NCBI RefSeq assembly: GCF_003063435.1
Contig: NZ_NESL01000004.1
Location: 213,964 to 277,963 of the forward strand
DNA from: Limnohabitans sp. 2KL-1
GTDB lineage: Bacteria; Pseudomonadota; Gammaproteobacteria; Burkholderiales; Burkholderiaceae_C
DNA: 64,000 nt
Direction of reading: 5' to 3'
Shown one piece after another: positions 1 to 6,354 of the stretch. The notes under the pieces are model-generated. The model was given only the letters and a program-made list of their open reading frames with translations, was not told the origin of the DNA and searched no databases. The translations under genes and the position numbers were made by a program. The stretch's first letter is position 1; every line of letters starts with the position of its first letter.

Positions 1-159
1 GCCTGGTACTGGCGCTTTGTGGAGTTCGGGACCGTAAAGATGTCTGCGCGCCCGTTTCTGCGGCCTGCTTTTGACATGAAGAAAAACGATGCGCTAACCG
101 CTATCAAGACCCGGCTTGCTGAGCGTATCGAGCAAGCCGCACGCGAACTTAAAAAATGA
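1..159 (+). CDS. HK97 gp10-like phage tail-completion protein (C-terminal part)
   Basis: The frame is open from base 1 to a TGA at 157-159, so the start lies outside the window. The visible 52 residues contain AWYWRFVEFGT and SARPFLRPAF, the signature C-terminal segment of the HK97 gp10/tail-completion family, followed by a charged helix ending in ELKK. Proteins of this family sit at the head-tail interface or help finish the tail of siphoviruses. The stop overlaps the next start (ATGA), as expected in a packed late operon. Confidence 0.8.
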   Translation, partial: AWYWRFVEFGTVKMSARPFLRPAFDMKKNDALTAIKTRLAERIEQAARELKK

Positions 160-494
160 TTCAACAAGACCTTTTCGCGGCCCTCGCAGGTGTGGCCGTG
201 GGAAGGGTGTTTCCGAACGTGGCACCCAACAACGTGTCAAAGCCCTACGTGGTCTATGCCCGCGTATCCAGCGCACCAGAAAACACCCTGGCCGACGGCG
301 CACCCATTGAAAACACCCGCCTGCAGGTGGACTGCTTTGACACCACCTACGCCGCTGCCGTTGCCTTGGCCGAGACCGTCAAAGCCGCCATGAAAAGCAG
401 CGCCATCACCCACGTTTTGCTCCTTGAGCAAGACCAATTCGAGCCCGAGGCATTGCTGCACCGGGTGATTTTGGATTTTTCGATCTGGCACTAA
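156..494 (+). CDS. DUF3168 family phage tail protein
   Basis: This 112-residue protein resembles the DUF3168 family, found between gp10-like proteins and the tail tube gene in many siphoviruses and thought to act in tail completion or termination. The text shows the usual order: N-terminal helix, a segment near KPYVVYARVSS, a central DCFDTTYAAAVALAETVKAAM helix region and a C-terminal strand. Its ATG overlaps the upstream TGA by four bases, which fixes the start. The assignment is by family resemblance and position. Confidence 0.75.
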   Translation: MIQQDLFAALAGVAVGRVFPNVAPNNVSKPYVVYARVSSAPENTLADGAPIENTRLQVDCFDTTYAAAVALAETVKAAMKSSAITHVLLLEQDQFEPEALLHRVILDFSIWH

Positions 495-510
495 CTTTTA
501 GGAGAACTCT

Positions 511-1158
511 ATGCCCAGCACCGCCATCTCAGCCCAAGGCTCCACCGTCAGTATTGGCACGACCACCGGGTCGGCGCTCACCATCACTGCTGTCTCGCTC
601 ACCAACCCTTGCCGGGTCACGCTCTCAGCGGTCACCGCATTGAACAAGGGTGATGTGATCACCATCGCTGGGGTCGTTGGCACCACGCAACTCAACGGCA
701 ACAGCTTCGTTGTGCAGTACATCGAACCTACGACCAAGATCGTCACCCTCGCTGGACTGGATGCGACTGGTTTTACGACCTACACCAGTGGCGGTACTGC
801 AACCCCTGTGCAGTGGACCAAGATATCCAACGTCAAGAGCTACAGCGGCTTTGACGGCTCTGCCTCCGAGATTGAGCGAACCAACTTTGACTCGACCGCT
901 AAGGAATTCATTCTGGGTCTTTTTGATCCGGGTGCATTTGCCATCGAGGTCGACCAGGACAACAGCGATGCAGGTCAGTTGGCCCTGATGACTGCGCTGG
1001 TGACCGGTGTGGCCAAGAGCTTCAAGTTGATTTTGCCCAACGGCAACACCGCAACCTTTACCGCCTACGTGAAGAAATTCAACAGCCAGGGCGCGGTGGA
1101 TCAGGCGATCCGGCGCTCGGCTGAACTGCGTATTTCCGGCTCGATCACCTGGGCTTAA
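511..1158 (+). CDS. phage major tail tube protein
   Basis: This 215-residue protein is the probable tail tube subunit. The second half (from about residue 105, SYSGFDGSASEIERTNFD) matches the lambda V/TTP-type fold, with the RSAELRISGSITWA ending common in tube proteins. An internal segment, about residues 25-95, is a beta-rich insert (LTNPCRVTLSAV, GDVITIAGV, LNGNSFVV) of the kind annotated in phages as a ubiquitin-activating E1 FCCH-like domain. A good ribosome site (AGGAGAA) lies 8 bases before the ATG. It precedes the chaperone and tape measure genes, the standard siphovirus order. Confidence 0.85.
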   Translation: MPSTAISAQGSTVSIGTTTGSALTITAVSLTNPCRVTLSAVTALNKGDVITIAGVVGTTQLNGNSFVVQYIEPTTKIVTLAGLDATGFTTYTSGGTATPVQWTKISNVKSYSGFDGSASEIERTNFDSTAKEFILGLFDPGAFAIEVDQDNSDAGQLALMTALVTGVAKSFKLILPNGNTATFTAYVKKFNSQGAVDQAIRRSAELRISGSITWA

Positions 1159-1175
1159 TTTTTCCAAGGAATCCT

Positions 1176-1619
1176 ATGACACTACTTTCCAAAACTGCCA
1201 TCCTTTGCGCCAACGACCTTCAAACAGAGGACGTCGATGTCCCCGAATGGGGAGGTGCCGTACGCGTGCGCAGTTTCACCGGTCGCGAGCGTGATGCCTT
1301 TGAGGCCAGCATGGTCCGTGGCGAGGGCAAGGACCGCAAGGTTGATCTCACAAATATGCGTGCGCGTCTGGTGGGGCTGACTGTGATTGATGAAGGTGGA
1401 CAGCGTCTGTTCACCGACGATGAGGTTGATCTGCTCGGTGCCAAATCTGGTGCGGCACTGGACCGGGTGTTTGCCATTGCGCAAAAGCTCAATGGCTTGT
1501 CCGGCGCGGATGTGGAGGAACTCACAAAAAACTCCAGCGGCGTCCCGAGCGCCGTTTCTACTTCCGACTCTGCCTTGCCCTTGGATTCCAACACCCTGAC
1601 CATCTCCTCGCAAGCCTGA
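1176..1619 (+). CDS. tail assembly chaperone, G-like (short form)
   Basis: This 147-residue protein lies between the tail tube and tape measure genes, the position of lambda gpG. Such chaperones coat the tape measure protein during tail assembly and are absent from the finished virion. The reading frame passes through a canonical slippery heptamer at 1526-1532 (ACA AAA AAC in the zero frame). A minority of ribosomes are therefore expected to shift to -1 and make a longer G-T protein. The tail of the zero-frame product after residue 119 (Ser- and Thr-rich) has no clear domain. Confidence 0.8.
   Translation: MTLLSKTAILCANDLQTEDVDVPEWGGAVRVRSFTGRERDAFEASMVRGEGKDRKVDLTNMRARLVGLTVIDEGGQRLFTDDEVDLLGAKSGAALDRVFAIAQKLNGLSGADVEELTKNSSGVPSAVSTSDSALPLDSNTLTISSQA
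1526..1532 (+). promoter_or_regulatory. programmed -1 ribosomal frameshift site A AAA AAC
   Basis: The heptamer A AAA AAC sits in exactly the right phase for the G-like gene: the zero-frame codons are AAA (1527-1529) and AAC (1530-1532). A -1 slip joins residue 119 to the downstream T-like frame, which has no stop from here to 1889. Lambda and many other siphoviruses make G and G-T at a fixed ratio by this route. GC-rich sequence follows within ten bases and could provide a stimulating structure, but none was computed. Confidence 0.85.
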
Positions 1620-1891
1620 GTTCGCAGCAGGTTGCGGAGTGGATGGCGTTTGCCTCTCTGGAAGGCCTGCCGGACATGCGAGCCGACTTTGGCTTCGGTC
1701 AGGTCTGCGCCACGCTGGCCAACGTCCACCGCCGCGAAGGTCAGGACGCGTACCAGGCCGATGACTTTATGCCGGGACTGCGTACTTCAGAGCCTACTGC
1801 CACCAATGACGCCGATGCACCGCCAGATGAAGTCTTTGATGTTGAGGCGCACAGCCGTTTGATCTCAGCCCTCTTGGGCAAAAAGGAATAA
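1532..1891 (+). CDS. tail assembly T-like domain, expressed as G-T frameshift fusion
   Basis: Read in the -1 frame after the slip, this frame encodes a continuous T domain: RPERRFYFRLCLALGFQHP, then LASLSSQQVAEWMAFASLEG and an Asp/Glu-rich end, closely resembling DUF4035/gpT-type tail assembly proteins. The best internal ATG, at 1643, lies inside the conserved helix, so independent initiation would cut the domain. That supports translation as a fusion of about 238 residues from 1176. In lambda the T domain binds the tube protein and brings it to the G-coated tape measure. Confidence 0.8.
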   Translation, partial: LQRRPERRFYFRLCLALGFQHPDHLLASLSSQQVAEWMAFASLEGLPDMRADFGFGQVCATLANVHRREGQDAYQADDFMPGLRTSEPTATNDADAPPDEVFDVEAHSRLISALLGKKE

Positions 1892-1898
1892 ATCCATC

Positions 1899-4697
1899 AT
1901 GGCAACCCTCGCCAGTCTCGTGGTCAGCCTCGAGGCCAATGTCGCTCGCTTTGAATCCGACCTGAACAAGGCCGAGTTCATGGCCAAAAAAGCCATGGAC
2001 ACCATCGGCAATGTGTCGGAGACCGCCATGAAAACGGTCAAAGGCGCAGTGATGGCCATGGCGGCGGCATACACCTTTGACGCCTTTGCCGACGGCATCA
2101 AGGGGGCGATTGCGTCGGCGGGTGAGCTCGACCAGATGGCTAAGAAGACCGGTGCCACGGTGGAAGCCCTCTCTGGCTTGAAGTCGGCAGCCAAACTCTC
2201 GGGTACCAGTTTGGAAGAGGTCGGGGGCGGGCTGCAAAAGCTCTCCAAAGCCATGTTCGAGGCGGCAGGCGGCAGCCAAAAGCAGTCTGACTTGTTCAAA
2301 TCACTGGGCGTTGAGGTCACCGACTCTTCTGGCAAGTTGCGCGACTCGGGTGAAGTCATGCTGGATCTGGCCAAAAAGCTTGACTCCATGGACAGCAGCA
2401 CTCAGGCGGTGGCCACTGCCCAGATGCTGCTGGGCAAGCGCGGCGCAGAGCTGCTGCCGTTCATGCAAGACCTGGCAGAAATCGGCGAACTCAACGCCAA
2501 GGTCACGTCCGAGATGGCGGCCGAAGCAGACCTGTACGAAAAGAACCTGGTGCGCCTGGAGGGCAGGAAAAAATCCCTTTACAACACCATTGCCTCGGCA
2601 TTGCTACCTGTCATGCGTGACTTCACCGACGCCTTGCTGGATTCAGGCAGCATGACCGAGCGGCTCAACGACACGGCCAAGCAACTAAAGCAAGACAACG
2701 TGATTGAGACCTGGGCGCGTGAAGGCTTGCGTGCTGTGGCTGCCTTTATCGACATCTTTGACGCCTGCGTTCGTATTGTGCGCATTGCCGGTAACGCCAT
2801 TGCTGCCACCGGTGCGGACATCGTTTCGGTCCTGGCCTTCATGGACGGCATTGGCGCAGAGATGATCAGTGAAAAGTCACTCGATCCGGTCAAGCGCCGC
2901 TTTGCGACGCTGACCTCTGACCTCAAGAGCCACGCCGAGTCCTTCAACCAGGACATGGTCAAGATTTGGACCGCGCCGCTGTTTCTCACCAAACTCGACG
3001 AGCAGTTTGCCCAACGGGATGCAGGTTTGAAGAAACCCGTCGATTCGCCCAAGCGTTCGTTTGCTATTCCAGACCAGCGTCCCGACAAAACCAGCCCGTT
3101 TGACTCCTACCTGGCCTCCCTCAACGTCGAGGCCATCAAAGACAAACTGGGCAAGTACGAGGCCATGATCGAAAAAGGCCGCCTGCTGGCGGTCAAGGAA
3201 GGCCGTCTGGGTGACATGGCCAAGGTGACGGCCACTGTCTCAAGCATCCAGTCCATTGACGAAGGCAAGCGTATTGATGCTTTTGCTCACAGCCTGGATG
3301 TGGCCAACCAACAGTATTTGTTTCAAAACACCCTCATTGGTCTGAACGCTCGCGATCAAGCTTTGGCCACGGAAGGACGCAAGAACTTTCTGGCCGTTGA
3401 GCAGCAAATATGGGATGCAGAAAAGAACGGCTCCAAGTTGTCTTCAGAGGCGCAGCAGAGATTGCGCGCCGAGGCTACCAAGTCGACAGCCGCCCTTGTG
3501 CAGGCCGTCAATCAGCGTTTCGATGCACAGCAAAAGTTCGATGAGTCCAAGCAGATCAATGCCTTCACCCGCAGCCTGGAGCAGGCCAACGAGCAGTACC
3601 AATTTCAGAACACGCTGATTGGCCAAAATGCCCGCGATCAGGCACTGGCCACCGAGGGCCGCAAAAACCTCTTGGCTGTTGAACAGCAAATCTGGGATGC
3701 AGAAAAGAGCGGTACCAAATTGTCCGTTGAGGCTCAACAACGTCTTCGTTCTGAGGCAATCAAGTCGACCGCGACCTTGGTCCAGGCGGTGAATGATCGT
3801 TTCGATGCCCAACAAAAGTTTGATGAGACCAAGCGCATCAATGCCTTCACCTACAGCTTGGAGCAGGCCAACGATCAGTACATCTTCCAGACCAAGCTGA
3901 TTGGCATGAACGCCCAGGCGCAGGAGATTGCAAACGTCAAGCGCAAGAACTTCCTTGCCGTCGAGCAGCAGATCTGGGATGCCGAGCAAAGCGGCACCAA
4001 ACTGACAGCAGATACCCAGCAGCGCCTGCGCGATGAGGCCGTCAAGTCCACGGCGGTCATGATCAAAGCGATTGAAGCCCGGTGGGATGCTGAGCGCTCT
4101 TGGGAGACGGGCGTTACCAAGGCACTGAACAACTACATCGAAACCGTCTCCAACGCGGCAGCCCAGTCCGAGCGGCTCTTTACCAATGCGTTCAAAGGTA
4201 TGGAAGACGCGCTGGTGAGCTTTGTGCAGACGGGCAAGCTCGACTTCAAGAGCCTGGCCAATTCCATCATCGCGGACCTGATTCGCATCCAAATTCAAAA
4301 CAGCATCATGAAACCACTGGCGCAAGCGACCAGCGGCCTGTCGCTCTCAGGGATGTTCAGTAGCGCGGGAAACTTTCTGTCGGGCCTGTTCAAGGCCGAC
4401 GGCGGTCCGGTCGCCGGTGGCCAGCCTTACATCGTGGGCGAGCAAGGCCCCGAGTGGTTCGTGCCCAACGGCGCGGGAACGATCGTCCCCAACGGGAAGT
4501 CGGCTGGCACAACATCATCGCCCGGCAGCAGCGACAGCAGTACGGCCACAGCCCAAGCGCCAATCAACATCAATTTCTCGGTGCGTGCCATGGATGCACG
4601 CAGTTTCCAGTCTGCCATGGTGCAAAACAAGGCCGTGGTGGTGGGCATCGTGAACCAGGCGCTCAACATGCGCGGGCGCTACGGAATCACGGGATAA
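1899..4697 (+). CDS. tail tape measure protein
   Basis: This 932-residue protein is the longest in the tail module and follows the G/G-T chaperones. It should set tail length and leave the virion with the DNA. The N-terminus (MATLASLVVSLEANVARFE) and following helices are typical. A hydrophobic stretch lies near residues 40-75. Residues about 459-741 form three tandem repeats of 94 residues. The C-terminal part (GMEDALVSFVQTGKLDFKSL; GGPVAGGQPYIVGEQGPEWF) matches the lambda-type tape measure C-terminal domain, the part removed by processing in some phages. The size predicts a tail of roughly lambda length or a little longer. Confidence 0.93.
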   Translation: MATLASLVVSLEANVARFESDLNKAEFMAKKAMDTIGNVSETAMKTVKGAVMAMAAAYTFDAFADGIKGAIASAGELDQMAKKTGATVEALSGLKSAAKLSGTSLEEVGGGLQKLSKAMFEAAGGSQKQSDLFKSLGVEVTDSSGKLRDSGEVMLDLAKKLDSMDSSTQAVATAQMLLGKRGAELLPFMQDLAEIGELNAKVTSEMAAEADLYEKNLVRLEGRKKSLYNTIASALLPVMRDFTDALLDSGSMTERLNDTAKQLKQDNVIETWAREGLRAVAAFIDIFDACVRIVRIAGNAIAATGADIVSVLAFMDGIGAEMISEKSLDPVKRRFATLTSDLKSHAESFNQDMVKIWTAPLFLTKLDEQFAQRDAGLKKPVDSPKRSFAIPDQRPDKTSPFDSYLASLNVEAIKDKLGKYEAMIEKGRLLAVKEGRLGDMAKVTATVSSIQSIDEGKRIDAFAHSLDVANQQYLFQNTLIGLNARDQALATEGRKNFLAVEQQIWDAEKNGSKLSSEAQQRLRAEATKSTAALVQAVNQRFDAQQKFDESKQINAFTRSLEQANEQYQFQNTLIGQNARDQALATEGRKNLLAVEQQIWDAEKSGTKLSVEAQQRLRSEAIKSTATLVQAVNDRFDAQQKFDETKRINAFTYSLEQANDQYIFQTKLIGMNAQAQEIANVKRKNFLAVEQQIWDAEQSGTKLTADTQQRLRDEAVKSTAVMIKAIEARWDAERSWETGVTKALNNYIETVSNAAAQSERLFTNAFKGMEDALVSFVQTGKLDFKSLANSIIADLIRIQIQNSIMKPLAQATSGLSLSGMFSSAGNFLSGLFKADGGPVAGGQPYIVGEQGPEWFVPNGAGTIVPNGKSAGTTSSPGSSDSSTATAQAPININFSVRAMDARSFQSAMVQNKAVVVGIVNQALNMRGRYGITG
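3273..4118 (+). repeat. three tandem 282-bp repeats in the tape measure gene
   Basis: The units begin near 3276, 3558 and 3840, exactly 282 bp (94 codons) apart. Each encodes a helix-rich unit with the landmarks AF-SLE-ANQY, RKNFLAVEQQIWDAE, TKL---QQRLR-EA-KST and FDAQQKFDE. The copies have drifted in sequence but kept their length, as expected for duplication of a coiled-coil tape measure segment. Gain or loss of a unit would change tail length by a fixed step. Confidence 0.9.
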
Positions 4698-4700
4698 GTC

Positions 4701-5300
4701 ATGAGCGGAACATTTCCTCTGACCCCCGCGCCCAGCGCCATCAAGATTCAGTCCTATCAGCCCACGCGCGTCTCGATCTCACACAACCTGCGCCGCAGTG
4801 TGCGCACCAATGGCGCTCAGCGCTGGGTGATTACTGCCGACTGGGTGGGCTTGACCCGTGCTCAATTCGCGCCGATTCAGGCCTTTGTTGTAGCCCAGCG
4901 CGGCCAGTGGGACAGCTTCACCGCTGTGCTGCCTGCGCACAAACTGCCTCGAGGGGCGGCTACCGGCACACCGCAGATCAACGGAGCGAACCAGCAAGGC
5001 AGAAGCATCTCCACGCGCGGCTGGACGGCAGGTCTTTCCGGCGCACTTAAAGCGGGTGACTTCATTGGCGTTACTGGTCAGACCAAGGTTTACATGGTCA
5101 CCGCTGATGTGAATGCCGATGCCTTTGGCCTGGCAACCGTGGCGATTGAGCCTGCCTTACTGGCTGTTCCTGCCGATGGCGCAGTGATTACCGTGCGCAA
5201 CGTGCCGTTCACGCTGGCTTTGGGTACGGACACGATGGAGTCTGCCGTGGCTCCGGGGTCGATTTACAACTTCAGCTTGCAGTTGGTGGAGGCCTTTTAA
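4701..5300 (+). CDS. minor tail protein (M-like / distal tail position)
   Basis: This 199-residue protein starts three bases after the tape measure stop and occupies the lambda gpM position. It has a beta-rich composition, with strands around TRVSISHNLRRSVRTNG and a C-terminal FTLALGTDTMESAV region. I recognise no named domain with certainty. Position and composition suggest a distal tail or baseplate ring component that caps the tube next to the L-like protein. Confidence 0.6.
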   Translation: MSGTFPLTPAPSAIKIQSYQPTRVSISHNLRRSVRTNGAQRWVITADWVGLTRAQFAPIQAFVVAQRGQWDSFTAVLPAHKLPRGAATGTPQINGANQQGRSISTRGWTAGLSGALKAGDFIGVTGQTKVYMVTADVNADAFGLATVAIEPALLAVPADGAVITVRNVPFTLALGTDTMESAVAPGSIYNFSLQLVEAF

Positions 5301-5311
5301 GGTCAATTTTT

Positions 5312-5875
5312 ATGGATCGTGGAGCAAGTTCAGAGTTCATCGCCGAGATCCTCAAGTCAAGCAACCAGCCTGTCTATTTGGTTGAGGCCTGGTTTGACGA
5401 CGGCACCATCCGCATGACGGATGCCTGGATCAATGTGCTGTGGAGCACCAACACCTACACGGCCAACGGGTACTTCCTCGGGTTCTCCGGCCTGTCAGAG
5501 ACCAGCGACATGAGCATTCCCAACGTCACGGTGCAAGTTTCGGCAGTAGACCAGACCTGGATCTCGATTGCGCTGTCCAAGCCCTATATCGACCGGCGAA
5601 TTGCCATCTACAAGGGTTTTCTGGATTACCGCATGGCCATCATCAGCAACCCTTTGCTGGTGTTCGATGGTCGGATCGACAGCATGGAAATTTCGGACGA
5701 CCCCAACAACGGCACCTGCACGATCGCAGTGACTGCCAGCTCCCAGTGGGTGGATTTCCAACGCACGCCGGGCAGACACACCAATGACCCGGAAGAGCAG
5801 ATCTGGTTTCCGGGCGACCGGGGGTTTCAGTTTGTGACCAACATCAACCGGGAAATCAAGTGGGGATCCCTGTGA
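5312..5875 (+). CDS. DUF2163-like / L-type minor tail protein
   Basis: This 187-residue protein lies in the lambda gpL position. The central part (SIPNVTVQVSAVDQTWISI, YIDRRIAIYKGFLD, VFDGRIDSMEISDD) resembles the DUF2163 family of phage baseplate-hub proteins. Lambda L binds an iron-sulfur cluster through C-terminal cysteines, but this protein has only one cysteine, so that feature is absent. Its stop overlaps the likely GTG start of the next gene. Confidence 0.6.
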   Translation: MDRGASSEFIAEILKSSNQPVYLVEAWFDDGTIRMTDAWINVLWSTNTYTANGYFLGFSGLSETSDMSIPNVTVQVSAVDQTWISIALSKPYIDRRIAIYKGFLDYRMAIISNPLLVFDGRIDSMEISDDPNNGTCTIAVTASSQWVDFQRTPGRHTNDPEEQIWFPGDRGFQFVTNINREIKWGSL

Positions 5876-6354
5876 AGAGCGGACGATCTTTCTACACATA
5901 TGCGCGTATTCCGATTGCGACGGCGACCCAAGAACTGCAAGTCCTGGCCGAACGTGAGTACGAAGAAGTCGGCCAAAAGGATCTCGAACGCCTGAACATC
6001 GACTGGGCTCGGTACGGCGAACTCGATGCCGCCGGGAAACTCGCCACCTTCATCGCCAAACGTGATGGCGTGATCGTGGGCTACGCCGCATTCATCGTGC
6101 AGACCCACATCCATTACCAGGACGCACTGGTCGCTGCCAACAGCGCTGTGTATGCCGTGCCCGAGGTAAGGGCCGGGCGTGTCGTTCTGAAGCTGCTGCG
6201 CTTTGCCGAGATGGGCCTCAAAGCCCAGGGCGTGCAAAAGATTTATTACCACGTCAAACAGACCAAAGACTTCGGTCGCCTGTTCGAACACCTGGGCTAC
6301 CAGGACGTTGAACGCATGTACGCCAAGGTAGTTCGGGACAGGGAAGTCGGGTAA
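5872..6354 (+). CDS. GNAT-family N-acetyltransferase encoded inside the tail operon
   Basis: The protein is about 160 residues long. The segment GKLATFIAKRDGVIVGYAAF is the typical GNAT strand pair, and VPEVRAGRVVLKLLRFAE matches the acetyl-CoA-binding loop and helix (V-x-x-x-x-R-x-G-x type, with RAGR here). It ends in an FGRLFEHLGYQ motif, like the family's C-terminal F--LGY. GTG at 5872 overlaps the previous stop (GTGA); ATG at 5860 is an alternative. It sits where lambda carries K (peptidase) and I. The substrate is unknown; a tail or host protein is possible. Confidence 0.8.
   Translation: MKSGRSFYTYARIPIATATQELQVLAEREYEEVGQKDLERLNIDWARYGELDAAGKLATFIAKRDGVIVGYAAFIVQTHIHYQDALVAANSAVYAVPEVRAGRVVLKLLRFAEMGLKAQGVQKIYYHVKQTKDFGRLFEHLGYQDVERMYAKVVRDREVG

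Noticed and set aside
3273..4118. Regularly spaced repeats that might suggest a CRISPR-like array
   Set aside because: The 282-bp units are coding tape-measure repeats, far longer than CRISPR repeats and without spacers.
3444..4325. 293-residue minus-strand frame over the tape measure repeats
   Set aside because: Its internal repetition only mirrors the 282-bp repeats of the real gene; no start signal or domain.
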